From Clostridium sp. Cult2 (GTDB lineage Bacteria; Bacillota; Clostridia; Tissierellales; Tepidimicrobiaceae), in the NCBI RefSeq assembly GCF_021655075.1, contig NZ_PPXX01000102.1:62001-126000 (forward strand): a stretch of DNA of 64,000 nt, given 5' to 3'. Under the pieces are notes generated by a model that saw nothing but the letters and a program-made list of their open reading frames with translations, had not been told where the DNA came from and ran no database searches. Below are positions 1 through 8,227 of the stretch, in pieces; position 1 is the stretch's first letter; every line of letters starts with the position of its first letter. The translations under genes and the position numbers were made by a program.

Positions 1-555
1 GATTTAAATGGTGACCCAATGTTTAATGCCCTTGTAGAATGTTTAAACCAAGTTATCACCGATGGCAATGAACTAGCCTTTATGAGTCGTAGTGAATATA
101 GGCTCCGAACAGCAAAACAACATTATGAACATATGAATAATAACTTTAAATTTATTTCTAGGAATCAAGCCAAAAATATCATACAAACACATGGAAAAAA
201 TTATTTTATAATCCTAGGTAATAGAAACATAGATTTCTTGAATGCAGTTCACCATAAGATCTTACTTCTATATCCTACATGGACTAAAGAGTTAGAGCCT
301 AAAGCTAAAAAATATGGTTTGCAAATTGCAAATCCTAAAGAGCTACTTGAAATAATTAATAGCACTAATATCCAGCAATCTGATTTAGATATTCCTATGA
401 ATTTTAAAGAACCTAAATATGCTGGTATTAGGGTAGACAAAGATATTTATCTTGAATATAAAAAATTACTTAAAAAGAACAATATTACAGGCAAAGACTT
501 TTTCAATGCTTTAATGTTATCAGTAATAAATTCACATAATAAAAAGCTACCTTAA
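1..555 (+). CDS. Partial HAD-like protein with C-terminal helix-turn-helix/RHH-like tail, element cargo
   Basis: The reading frame is open to the left edge, so the gene is probably cut by the window; the first ATG is at 19 with only a weak GGTGA before it. About 184 residues are visible. A segment 'FIILGNRNIDFLNAV' followed by 'ILLLYP' resembles the motif IV aspartate strand of haloacid dehalogenase (HAD) phosphatase folds, and 'LAFMSRS' could be motif II; the DxD nucleophile motif would lie outside the window. The last 45 residues ('IRVDKDIYLEYKKLL' and what follows) look like a short strand plus two helices, similar in layout to ribbon-helix-helix proteins. It lies next to the recombinase in the same orientation and ends in a terminator, so it is probably cargo of the integrated element. 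Family assignment is an inference and the function is unknown. Confidence 0.5.
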   Translation, partial: DLNGDPMFNALVECLNQVITDGNELAFMSRSEYRLRTAKQHYEHMNNNFKFISRNQAKNIIQTHGKNYFIILGNRNIDFLNAVHHKILLLYPTWTKELEPKAKKYGLQIANPKELLEIINSTNIQQSDLDIPMNFKEPKYAGIRVDKDIYLEYKKLLKKNNITGKDFFNALMLSVINSHNKKLP

Positions 556-567
556 GGTAGCTTTTTT
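541..567 (+). terminator. Intrinsic terminator overlapping the end of the first gene
   Basis: A perfect 11-bp stem (541-551 with 556-566) with a TTAA loop runs into T residues. The stop codon of the upstream gene forms the loop. It separates the cargo gene from the recombinase promoter. Confidence 0.85.
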
Positions 568-596
568 ATACTCAAAATATCTTATTTTTCTTTTGC

Positions 597-624
597 TTAC
601 ACATTAAATTGTTTATGCTATAAT
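597..624 (+). promoter_or_regulatory. Sigma-A promoter of the serine recombinase
   Basis: TTACAC (597-602), a 16-bp spacer ending in TGC (extended -10), and TATAAT (619-624). A 12-bp palindrome, AAACATATGTTT, lies just downstream at 632-643 between the -10 box and the ribosome binding site, where an operator could sit. Confidence 0.7.
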
Positions 625-660
625 ATTAAACAAACATATGTTTTGAAGGGGGAATGTTTT

Positions 661-2376
661 ATGCAAGAAAGGCAAATGAAGATAATAGATGGTTCTCCTA
701 CTGCTGCTATCTATGCACGTAAAAGTAAAGCAACAGAAAAAGGAGAATCCGTTGAAAATCAAATTAATCGTGGTATAGCCTTATGTGACTTAAGAGGCTG
801 GGGATATGTTGTATATGTTGATTATGATTATTCTGGTAAAGATACCGACAGACCAGATTTTGAAGAAATGATGAAAGGCTTCTATAATGGAAAGTACCAA
901 TATCTTGTATGCTATAAGCTAGATAGAGTTTCTAGATCTGTTAATGACTTTTCTAACTTGATTGAAGAATTGGCAAGCTTAGATGTTGCATTCATATCTA
1001 TAAAGGAGAATTTCGATACTTCTACTCCAATGGGACGAGCTATGATGTACATAACTGCAGTTTTTGCACAACTAGAACGCGAAACTATAGCTGAACGTGT
1101 TAGGGATAACATGATAGATAGAGCTAAACTTGGTAAGTGGAATGGTGGTCCTGTCCCCTATGGTTTTGATGTAGAAACTAAAACTATAAACTATAAAGAT
1201 AGGACTAAAAAAGTATCTAAACTTGTAATCAATAAAGAAGAATCAAGAATTGTTAAAGAATTTTACTCTTGGTACCTTGAATCAGAAGGATCTATAAGAA
1301 ATATTACTATTCGTGCCAATGAATTAGGATATAGAACTAAAAATAATGCCTACTGGTCCCATAATCAAATATCTAGAATGCTCCAGAATCCACTGTATTG
1401 TATTGCTGATAGTAATGCATATGATTACTTTAAAAACAATACAGAAGTCAATATAGTAGATAATATAGACGATTATAACAATAATAATGGTCTTATGTAT
1501 TACAACAGAAGAAAACCTCACAAGAAAACTACTCGTGAAAGAGAAGAAAGTGAATGGATTCTTTCTATAGGTGAGCATGAAGGTATTGTTCCAGGAGAGA
1601 TTTTTGCTAGAGTGCAATTCAAACTTGATAAAAATAAAAGAAAAGCTCCAAGAAGTGGCCAAAGTGAAAGATCTCCCCTTGCAGGATTGGTTCGTTGTAG
1701 CCGCTGTGGTGCTGCTATGTCAGTATTTAGTTCTCCGAAAGATTCTAATGATAAATCTAAAGGCTATTATCATTACTTTAGATGCATTACCAGGGAACAG
1801 AAGGCTAAAGTTCTATGTGATAATTCAAATGTAAGAGCCGATATTTTGGAGGATTTAGTCTTGTCCCATATAATTAGTCTTGTTAACAACAAAAATTCCT
1901 TAGAATCTATTTTAGAAGCCACAAATAATGATATTGAAGATAGACGTATACCATTGATGGCAAAAAGAAATAAATTGCAGTCGGAATTAGGCAACCTTGA
2001 TAATGAGTTGAATAATTTAGTCGATGCATTATCAAAAGATATTCTTCCTGAACTTGTCATAAAAAGGAAATATAAAGAATTGGAAAATAAAAAAATCGAG
2101 TTGCGAAATGAGTTAGAAAAAATTTCTATTGAACTCAATGATAATTATGTAGAATCTTATGACCTTGATACAATTATAAAGCATATAGAAAATTTCAAAT
2201 ACACATATGAGTACCTGGATCTTGATGAAAAGAAAAAACTATTGAATAGCATTGTTAAGGAAATTGTAATTGATAGGAATAAAGTTAAACTGACTTTATA
2301 CTTTTTGCCAGGAAAGGACTTTCAGGACTTGGATAGTCAAGTGGATTGCTTACGCACGGACATGGGTTCATACTAG
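661..2376 (+). CDS. Large serine recombinase (site-specific integrase of a mobile element)
   Basis: A protein of 571 residues. The N-terminal resolvase domain (about 14-160) has the catalytic serine at position 22 in 'YARKSK' and later the arginine-rich 'LDRVSRS' and '[11 protein letters not shown]' signatures. A recombinase domain follows ('GGPVPYGF', about 160-340), then a zinc ribbon (CSRCG, later two more Cys, about 350-400) and a coiled coil (about 420-510) typical of phage- and ICE-type large serine integrases. The start is the ATG at 661, placed 8 nt after AAGGGGG; an in-frame TTG at 643 lies upstream of that site and is unlikely. The gene points into comM and its last seven codons plus the stop lie in comM DNA read antisense, so the C-terminal tail differs between the integrated and excised forms. 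It would catalyse integration and excision of the element. Family is certain; element type is unknown. Confidence 0.93.
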   Translation: MQERQMKIIDGSPTAAIYARKSKATEKGESVENQINRGIALCDLRGWGYVVYVDYDYSGKDTDRPDFEEMMKGFYNGKYQYLVCYKLDRVSRSVNDFSNLIEELASLDVAFISIKENFDTSTPMGRAMMYITAVFAQLERETIAERVRDNMIDRAKLGKWNGGPVPYGFDVETKTINYKDRTKKVSKLVINKEESRIVKEFYSWYLESEGSIRNITIRANELGYRTKNNAYWSHNQISRMLQNPLYCIADSNAYDYFKNNTEVNIVDNIDDYNNNNGLMYYNRRKPHKKTTREREESEWILSIGEHEGIVPGEIFARVQFKLDKNKRKAPRSGQSERSPLAGLVRCSRCGAAMSVFSSPKDSNDKSKGYYHYFRCITREQKAKVLCDNSNVRADILEDLVLSHIISLVNNKNSLESILEATNNDIEDRRIPLMAKRNKLQSELGNLDNELNNLVDALSKDILPELVIKRKYKELENKKIELRNELEKISIELNDNYVESYDLDTIIKHIENFKYTYEYLDLDEKKKLLNSIVKEIVIDRNKVKLTLYFLPGKDFQDLDSQVDCLRTDMGSY

Positions 2377-3412
2377 CTATCATCATAAACTTTGATGGAT
2401 AGGTAAGAGTAGCATTTACCCTAGATATGGTGACAATTTCATCTTCCATTGGCTGTCTTAATACTTCCAATACATCTTTTTTAAACTCTGGTATCTCATC
2501 TAAAAAAAGAACTCCATTATGTGCCAAGGATACTTCTCCTGGTTTTGGTATTCTTCCTCCCCCAATTAAGGATGTAGCAGAAGCTGTATGATGTGGAGCT
2601 CTAAAGGGCCGTTTCTTTATTAAGGCCTTTGATTTTAATAGCCCTGCTACGCTATATATTTTAGTCACTTCTATAGCCTCTTCAAAAGATAGCTTTGGAA
2701 GTATAGTAGGCAATCTACGAGCTGCCATAGTTTTACCAGCCCCTGGTGGCCCAATTATAAGCATATTATGAGCACCAGCTGCAGCCACTTCTAAAGCTCT
2801 TTTTAGTCCTTCCTGTCCCCTTATATCACTAAAATCCATATCAAACTCTTCCTCTTCTTCATGAGAAAAGTCGGTTGAATTCTTATATGGCAATATTTCC
2901 TCTTCATTGTTTAGATAATCTATAACTTGATTTAAATTTTTTACTGGAATAATTTCAATATCTTCAACAACAGAAGCTTCATCTCTGTTATCATAAGGAA
3001 CAATACATCTATTAATATTGGATTTTCTCATGGATATTATCATGGGCAATACACCTTCTATGGAGTTTAATCTTCCATCTAAAGATAGTTCTCCTATAAA
3101 GGCAACATCTCCACAATTAATATTATCAACTACTCCCATGGCTTGCAAAATTCCCAATGCAATAGCCAAGTCCAATTGGGACCCCTCTTTTCTTAAATTT
3201 GCTGGTGCTAAATTAACAGTAATTCTAGATAGTGGAAATTCAAATCCGCTATTTTTTATGGCTGTTCTTACCCTTTCTTTCGATTCTTTAATAGACGCAT
3301 CAGGCAAACCTACAATATTAAACACTGGCAGGCCTCTAGATAAGTCGGTTTCCACATCTATTATATATCCATTCAATCCTTGTAAAACACAAGTATTAAT
3401 CTTAGAATACAT
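2285..3412 (-). pseudogene. comM: comM (YifB, Mg-chelatase-like AAA+ ATPase), 3' end displaced by element insertion
   Basis: ComM is a hexameric helicase-like AAA+ protein that aids branch migration in natural transformation in the bacteria where it was studied. Residues 1-353 are good family sequence: the N-terminal ribosomal-S5-like/Lon-like domain ('[10 protein letters not shown]', about 32-41), Walker A 'GPPGAGKT' (about 221-228) and Walker B '[10 protein letters not shown]'. From base 2353 down the sequence is foreign and the frame ends after about 22 unrelated residues, giving 375 residues instead of about 510. The lost part includes the C-terminal lid domain. The start ATG at 3412 has AAGGGGGT 5 nt upstream. 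It is the last gene of the block that begins with ylxM or rplS. The truncated protein is probably inactive. Confidence 0.9.
2345..2370. other. Probable element/chromosome junction (attachment site) in comM
   Basis: Similarity to ComM stops after the codon for the last Cys of the Asn-Pro-Cys-Pro-Cys motif (2354-2356 on the minus strand), where a Gly is normally found; the following residues do not fit the family. The recombinase reads through this point. The crossover core should lie in or beside CCATGTCCGTGC (minus strand, 2354-2365). The partner att site and the rest of comM must be beyond the left edge. Exact core bases cannot be fixed from one junction. Confidence 0.7.
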
Positions 3413-3481
3413 ATTGACCCCCTTATAAAATATGATTTTCTATTCCCTGGGTAATAGTGGAAATTAGCCATTTTCCAACTA

Positions 3482-3838
3482 TTATATACAAAAAGCATTT
3501 TCTATATGGTTGATTTTAGGTTTTTCCCATAAAAAAACTTCTATTATGTCGTATCTAATTTGATAGTTCTCCAAATTTTTATGCTTCATATATATTAAAG
3601 AAGATTTATAAATCTTCTGTTGTTTCTTCCAGTTTACAGCTTCATAAGGATATCCGTAATCCATACTAGTTCTAGTTTTAACTTCCACAAAAACTAATAT
3701 TTTAGATTTAATTGCAATTATATCTATTTCCCCAACTTTTGTTCTATAATTTCTATCTATTATACTATATCCATTAGAAGCAAGGTATTTACAAGCTAGA
3801 TTTTCTCCTAATATCCCTTTTTTGATATTATTTCTCAT
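3482..3838 (-). CDS. yraN: YraN family (UPF0102) nuclease-fold protein
   Basis: A protein of 118 residues with the restriction-endonuclease-like core 'GEIDIIA' and 'VFVEVKTR', whose acidic and lysine residues match the PD-(D/E)xK arrangement; activity has not been defined for the family. The start ATG at 3838 has AAGGAGA at the right distance; the frame also runs 29 codons further upstream, inside the preceding gene, which I reject as an artefact. The start overlaps the end of the FlhB-C-like gene by 11 bp, so the two are translationally coupled. YraN genes often sit next to rnhB and comM, as here. Confidence 0.88.
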   Translation of the reverse strand: MRNNIKKGILGENLACKYLASNGYSIIDRNYRTKVGEIDIIAIKSKILVFVEVKTRTSMDYGYPYEAVNWKKQQKIYKSSLIYMKHKNLENYQIRYDIIEVFLWEKPKINHIENAFCI

Positions 3839-4118
3839 ATAGTTCTCCTTTTTCCTTATCCAGTTGATAAACAAAGAATACGATTTTAGCAACAGCTTCA
3901 TATAATTGGGGAGGAATTTCTTCATGTAAATCCAAATTTATCAGTTCTTCTATTAATTCTTTATCCTCATATATTTCAATCTTCTCTTCTTTTCCAACTT
4001 CTACTATTCTTTCTGCAATTTCACCTTTCCCCTTTGCTAGTACTTTAGGTGCTTTATATCCTTCTTTATAAGAAAGAGCTACTGCTTTTTTATTCCTCTT
4101 GATCTTATCTTTTTTCAT
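3828..4118 (-). CDS. ylqH: Stand-alone FlhB cytoplasmic-domain-like protein (YlqH type)
   Basis: A protein of 96 residues matching the C-terminal cytoplasmic part of FlhB/YscU, the export gate that switches type III secretion substrate class. 'AVALSYKEG', 'APKVLAKGKG' and 'EIPPQLYEAVA' line up with the FlhB fragment made by autocleavage. The Asn-Pro-Thr-His cleavage motif is absent: the protein starts with a Lys-rich stretch just where that motif would be. There are no membrane segments, so the protein is cytoplasmic. It directly follows the FliK-like gene (2-bp gap) and overlaps yraN. B. subtilis has the same pair (ylqG-ylqH) at this place. No flagellar genes are in the window. Its function is not known. 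Confidence 0.88.
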   Translation of the reverse strand: MKKDKIKRNKKAVALSYKEGYKAPKVLAKGKGEIAERIVEVGKEEKIEIYEDKELIEELINLDLHEEIPPQLYEAVAKIVFFVYQLDKEKGELYEK

Positions 4119-4120
4119 AA

Positions 4121-5488
4121 TTACACCTGCATATCCAAATTATATATGGTCTTCCTATTCACAACCAAAGAATCTAAGATAGTATAATCTTTCTTAGATA
4201 GATATTCAATAGTTTTTATTTTATAACCGGTGGTTTCCACTAAATCCTTTAATTCATATTCATTGGATTTAAATAAACTAATATATTCTTCCTTTATACC
4301 ACTAAACCTGATATCCATATTGGAATTAGATATTGAGCAATGTATTTTAATATTTCCTAACTTTTTAGTATTCAAATTGATAAATATATTTATCTTATTC
4401 CCATATCCACTTTCCTTTTTTCTCTTATTTAATAAAGTAATAAAAGTATCTTGAATCTTTTCATCTAAGTTTAAAGGCAGATAAACAAATATTAACTCAT
4501 TATTCATCTCCTTTAAAAATTCAATTTTATCAATTAATTCCTCAATAGTCTTCTTAAAGTCTTTATTGGTATTTGAGCTATAATCTTTTAGATATTCTAA
4601 TGTTCTATATAAAATTTCATCATATCTAGGATGGGTTTTTGGGGTTGAGTTTTTAAAACCACCATTATTAATCATAATCCTTTTCAATTGTTTTGTAAAC
4701 TTTTTATCTATAATATTTTTTAATATTTCAAAATCTTTAGAAAATAATGTTGAGTTTTCATTTAACTCTAAAAAGTATTTTATGTTGTTTAAACTGGGTT
4801 TAATATTATATTTGATAAATACTGTAATAATCTTTAATAAGTCAGTACCTATTTTATCCATTGAAAAAGACTTTCCTAATTCTTTCATTTCTATATTAAT
4901 ATTATCGTGTAAATCAGCTTGATTATTAGGATTTTCATTCCCTTTAATGATTAGAAAATTTCTTATATCTTCCTTTTTAATATTAACAACTTCTTCTTTC
5001 AAATTAGGTAAAACAATAACTTCATCCTCTTGAACATTGATAATTTGGTCAAATTTATCTAATACTCCAATTCCATAGACTAAATTTTCTTTATTAATAG
5101 GTAAATTAAATTTTATTAGATTATCTAGAAATTTAATAGAAATAGGACTAGGTCTAATATTAAACTCTTTCAATATATTATTCAAATACTCATCTCTATC
5201 AGGTGAAGGCACGGAAGTTTTTGTAAGATTTACACTGTTTAAGATAGGTTTTAACTGAATCTTATCTGGCGATGATTCTTTAATTATGAAGCTTAAGATT
5301 TTACCTTTATGATGATTAAGAAGTTTTTCAGATTTTGCCTTAATAGTACCATAATCTTTAATATGGATTAAAACCACTTGATCCTCAACTTCTAAGATTT
5401 CTCCTTCTATTAAATTGCCCTCTTGAAAAAACTCTTTTTTTTCTTTAACAAAGAATTCTTTAAAATATATAAAATCTTCAATCTTCAT
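4121..5488 (-). CDS. Hypothetical protein with FliK C-terminal-like region (YlqG position)
   Basis: A protein of 455 residues with no signal peptide or membrane segment. The N-terminal 70 residues contain a small beta-rich segment ('GTIKAKSEKLLNHHKGK'). The middle (about 80-300) is helical, Asn/Lys rich and low in recognisable motifs. The last 110 residues, around 'NTKKLGNIKIHCSIS' and 'NMDIRFSG', follow the strand and helix pattern of the FliK hook-length-control C-terminal domain (Leu-Gly, two strands, then a helix and a Gly-containing turn). In flagella FliK acts on FlhB-C, and here the next gene is an FlhB-C homologue, which supports the reading. It sits in the rplS-rbgA-rnhB block, in the place of B. 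subtilis ylqG. The start ATG at 5488 follows GGTGGTGAGAG. The domain call is an inference. Confidence 0.72.
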   Translation of the reverse strand: MKIEDFIYFKEFFVKEKKEFFQEGNLIEGEILEVEDQVVLIHIKDYGTIKAKSEKLLNHHKGKILSFIIKESSPDKIQLKPILNSVNLTKTSVPSPDRDEYLNNILKEFNIRPSPISIKFLDNLIKFNLPINKENLVYGIGVLDKFDQIINVQEDEVIVLPNLKEEVVNIKKEDIRNFLIIKGNENPNNQADLHDNINIEMKELGKSFSMDKIGTDLLKIITVFIKYNIKPSLNNIKYFLELNENSTLFSKDFEILKNIIDKKFTKQLKRIMINNGGFKNSTPKTHPRYDEILYRTLEYLKDYSSNTNKDFKKTIEELIDKIEFLKEMNNELIFVYLPLNLDEKIQDTFITLLNKRKKESGYGNKINIFINLNTKKLGNIKIHCSISNSNMDIRFSGIKEEYISLFKSNEYELKDLVETTGYKIKTIEYLSKKDYTILDSLVVNRKTIYNLDMQV

Positions 5489-5502
5489 AATTCTCTCACC
5501 AC

Positions 5503-6111
5503 CTATTTTACTATACGTTTCAAAAAAGTCATCCTATGAATAGGGGAAGGCCCAATCTCCTTAATTGCCTCTCTATGCTCTTTTGTGCCATAGCCCTTGT
5601 TTTTTTCAATTTTATAACCCTTATAACCTTGTCCCCATTTTTCACATAACCTATCCCTATATACTTTAGCTACAATGGAAGCACAGGCAATCCCATGACT
5701 TTTTTCATCCCCTTTTATCAAACTTAATTGGGGAATACTAATAGGTATTTCCTCTGCATCCACTAATAAATAATCTGGAACTACAGCTTCACCATTTTTA
5801 TCTTTTAAGTCTAATACTGCCTTCTTCATTGCCAACTTAGTACTTTCTTTAATATTTATTTCATCTATAATATCAGGTCCTATTTGTCCTATACCTATGG
5901 CCAAAGCATTTTCCACAATTATTGAGTATAATTCTTCCCTTTTTTTTGCAGATAATTTTTTCGAATCATTAACCCCTGTGATTTTCATATTCTTAGGCAT
6001 TATAATTGCACAAGCTAATACATCACCTGCTAAACAACCTCTTCCTACTTCATCTATACAAGCAATTAATTCAAAACCTTTCTCCTGCAATTCTTTTTCT
6101 ATTTTTAGCAC
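5503..6111 (-). CDS. rnhB: Ribonuclease HII
   Basis: Cleaves the RNA strand of RNA-DNA hybrids and single ribonucleotides in DNA. 202 residues from a GTG start at 6111, chosen because GGAGGG lies 7 nt upstream; the longer TTG reading at 6126 would put that site inside the gene. The catalytic acids are visible: Asp20-Glu21 in 'CIDEVGRG', a further Asp in 'YLLVDAEE', and the family signature 'SIVAKVYRD'. It lies 25 bp after rbgA and 14 bp before the FliK-like gene, in the usual order. Confidence 0.96.
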   Translation of the reverse strand: MLKIEKELQEKGFELIACIDEVGRGCLAGDVLACAIIMPKNMKITGVNDSKKLSAKKREELYSIIVENALAIGIGQIGPDIIDEINIKESTKLAMKKAVLDLKDKNGEAVVPDYLLVDAEEIPISIPQLSLIKGDEKSHGIACASIVAKVYRDRLCEKWGQGYKGYKIEKNKGYGTKEHREAIKEIGPSPIHRMTFLKRIVK

Positions 6112-6136
6112 ATATGAGCCCTCCAATATTGAATTG

Positions 6137-6982
6137 TTAATCAGGCATTTCTAAGGTAATTCTACCAATAATACCTTTTCTAAATTCATCTAAAATTATA
6201 TAGCTTGCTTTTACGAAATCTATTTCCCCACCTCTGACAATACATCCCCTTTTTTCTCCAATTTCTAATATGATATCATAGGGTAATTTATTTTCAACCA
6301 AAACTTTATAACGTTCTTGAATATAATTTTTAGATATTGTATTTAGCCTCTCCACCAATTTTATAGCTAAATTTTCTATATCTAATAACTCATCCTTAAT
6401 AGCTCCTGTAAAAGCTAAATTTAATCCTACCTCCTGGTCCTCAAATTTAGGCCACAATATACCAGGTGTATCTAATAGCTCTAGATTTCTTTTTATCCTT
6501 ATCCATTGATTAGCTCTTGTAACTCCAGGTTTATTGCCCACCTTTGTGCCTTTCCTTTTTGTTAAGCTGTTAATTAAAGTGGATTTTCCTACATTAGGTA
6601 CACCTACAATCATAGCCCTAATTGGTCTATGTCTTATACCTTTCTTTGCTAAATTCATTCTTCTTTCCTCAGTTAATTTGTATGTTCTATCTATTATATC
6701 TTCTACACCTTTATTGCTAATACAATCAACTATTATTGAAGAAATTCCTTGCTCTTTGAAATAGTTCTGCCATATTTCGTTTCCTTTTATATCTGCTAAA
6801 TCCGATTTATTCATTATTATTAATCTAGGTTTCTCTCCTAAAATTCTATCAATATCTGGATTTTGACTACTAAAAGGTATTCTAGCATCGATTACCTCAT
6901 AAACTATGTCGACTAAAGATAGGTTTTTCTTAATAGATTCTTTAGTCTTCTTCATATGTCCTGGATACCAATTAATATTCAT
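6137..6982 (-). CDS. rbgA: Ribosome biogenesis GTPase RbgA (YlqF)
   Basis: A circularly permuted GTPase for late assembly of the 50S subunit. 281 residues starting at an ATG (6982) preceded by GGGTGA. The permuted order is clear: G4 'NKSD' (about 59-62) comes before G1 'GVPNVGKST' (about 123-131), followed by G2 'PGVTR' and G3 'DTPG'. The N-terminal 'NWYPGHMKK' is the family hallmark. The C-terminal helical domain binds rRNA in studied homologues. The frame extends to 7036 but that part overlaps the rplS terminator and lacks a ribosome binding site. Confidence 0.96.
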   Translation of the reverse strand: MNINWYPGHMKKTKESIKKNLSLVDIVYEVIDARIPFSSQNPDIDRILGEKPRLIIMNKSDLADIKGNEIWQNYFKEQGISSIIVDCISNKGVEDIIDRTYKLTEERRMNLAKKGIRHRPIRAMIVGVPNVGKSTLINSLTKRKGTKVGNKPGVTRANQWIRIKRNLELLDTPGILWPKFEDQEVGLNLAFTGAIKDELLDIENLAIKLVERLNTISKNYIQERYKVLVENKLPYDIILEIGEKRGCIVRGGEIDFVKASYIILDEFRKGIIGRITLEMPD

Positions 6983-7000
6983 ATACTCACCCACTTTTAA

Positions 7001-7032
7001 TAAATAAAATTGGGACTCTAAAAAGTCCCAAT
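7001..7032 (-). terminator. Intrinsic terminator between rplS and rbgA
   Basis: On the minus strand a 9-bp stem (7024-7032 with 7009-7017) is followed by TTTATTTATT. It begins 4 nt after the rplS stop codon and would reduce transcription from the strong rplS promoter into rbgA. Confidence 0.75.
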
Positions 7033-7035
7033 ACA

Positions 7036-7383
7036 TTAATAGATTTTCTTTTCTTTAACTTTAGCTGCCTTACCTTGTCTTTCTCTTAAGTAGTAAAGTT
7101 TTGATCTCTTAACTTTACCTTTCCTTGTCACAACAAGATTTTCAATCCTTGGAGAATGTAGAGGGAAAGTTCTTTCAACACCAACTCCATAAGATAATCT
7201 TCTTACAGTAAAAGTTTCTCTAATTCCTCCACCCTGCCTTTTAATAACTGTACCTTCAAATATTTGAATTCTTTCACGAGTACCTTCTTTTATTTTGTAA
7301 TGAACTTGAACAGTATCACCTACATTAAAGTTTGGTAGGTTATCTCTCTTTTGTTCATCTTCTAAAATTTTTATTATATTCAC
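7036..7383 (-). CDS. rplS: 50S ribosomal protein L19
   Basis: 115 residues, the usual length. Typical L19 stretches are present: '[13 protein letters not shown]', 'FEGTVIKR', '[18 protein letters not shown]' and 'RRSKLYYLR'-like '[11 protein letters not shown]'. It lies at the subunit interface near L14. The GTG start at 7383 has GGGAGG 8 nt upstream. It has its own promoter and a structured leader, and a terminator follows at once, so it can be expressed above its neighbours trmD and rbgA. Confidence 0.98.
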   Translation of the reverse strand: MNIIKILEDEQKRDNLPNFNVGDTVQVHYKIKEGTRERIQIFEGTVIKRQGGGIRETFTVRRLSYGVGVERTFPLHSPRIENLVVTRKGKVKRSKLYYLRERQGKAAKVKEKKIY

Positions 7384-7457
7384 TGTTCAAACCTCCCTTC
7401 TCCCTAGATGTTCTTACCATCTATCCATGGCAGAGGACCATCCTTACTTCCATACGT
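7384..7457 (-). ncRNA. Putative rplS (L19) leader RNA
   Basis: The transcript between the promoter and the GTG start is about 75 nt and GC-richer than other leaders here. It holds a hairpin AGATG/CATCT and a possible long pairing (CAGA with TCTG), and carries GGATGGTCCTCTGC. Firmicutes have an L19 leader family at this site, thought to give autogenous control; I assign this by position and look, not by a covariance search. Confidence 0.5.
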
Positions 7458-7462
7458 TCTGT

Positions 7463-7491
7463 ATTATAGCATAAGTATTTACAAAATACAA
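7463..7491 (-). promoter_or_regulatory. Sigma-A promoter of rplS
   Basis: On the minus strand TTGTAT (7486-7491), a 17-bp spacer and TATAAT (7463-7468), starting right after the trmD stop codon. Confidence 0.82.
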
Positions 7492-7492
7492 C

Positions 7493-8227
7493 TTATTTTC
7501 TATCAAATTTTTCTTTTATCTCTTCTAGTATATTAATCTCTTCCTCTGTCAATTGAAGCTTATTTAGTAAGTCTGGTCTTTTAACATAAGTACTTTTTAT
7601 AGATTGATACTTTCTCCAAGCTTCAATTTTTTTATGATCTCCAGAAAGTAATATATCTGGAACAGTTAAACCATTGAAAATTCTTGGTCTTGTATATTGA
7701 GGATATTCTAATAACCCATCATAATGGGACTCATCTGTATAGGATTCTTCACCACTTAATGCACCTGGCAACAACCTGATAATGGATTCTATCAAGACCA
7801 TAGCAGGTATTTCTCCTCCTGTCAAAACATAATCCCCAATTGATATTTCCAAATCCACATAATTCTCAACTATTCTATTATCTATACCTTCATAATGCCC
7901 ACATAACAAAATTAAATGCTCTTCTTTAGACAAAGAATTGGCCAATTGCTGATTATAAACTTTTCCTTGGGGTGATAGATAGATAACCAGCGAATCCTTT
8001 GATTTAACCTTTTTTAAGGCTTTATAAATAGGTTCTGGCTTCATAACCATACCAGGGCCACCACCAAAGGGATAATCATCAACTCGTTTGTGCTTATCTT
8101 CTGAAAAATCTCTAATATTTATTTTATTTAAATTAACTAAACCCTTTTCAACAGTCCTGCCTACTATACTCCAACTTTCAAACATATCAAATATCTCTGG
8201 AAATAAAGTCAATATATCAATCTTCAT
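7493..8227 (-). CDS. trmD: tRNA (guanine-N1)-methyltransferase TrmD
   Basis: Methylates G37 of tRNAs reading CUN, CCN and CGG, preventing +1 frameshifting. 244 residues. The trefoil-knot SPOUT features are visible: N-terminal 'DILTLFPEIF', 'YPFGGGPGMVM' and 'CGHYEGID', then 'SIGDYVLTGGEIPAM'. Its start overlaps the rimM stop by 4 bp (ATGA), so translation is coupled. It follows rimM and precedes rplS, as in most bacteria. Confidence 0.98.
   Translation of the reverse strand: MKIDILTLFPEIFDMFESWSIVGRTVEKGLVNLNKINIRDFSEDKHKRVDDYPFGGGPGMVMKPEPIYKALKKVKSKDSLVIYLSPQGKVYNQQLANSLSKEEHLILLCGHYEGIDNRIVENYVDLEISIGDYVLTGGEIPAMVLIESIIRLLPGALSGEESYTDESHYDGLLEYPQYTRPRIFNGLTVPDILLSGDHKKIEAWRKYQSIKSTYVKRPDLLNKLQLTEEEINILEEIKEKFDRK

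Noticed and set aside
1324-1662. Open frame on the minus strand inside the recombinase gene
   Set aside because: No ribosome binding site, hydrophobic low-complexity sequence, and it is antisense to a well-supported catalytic gene.
3413-3481. Hairpin between yraN and comM as terminator
   Set aside because: The stem (ATAGTTGGAAA/TTTCCACTAT) has a bulge and no T tract.
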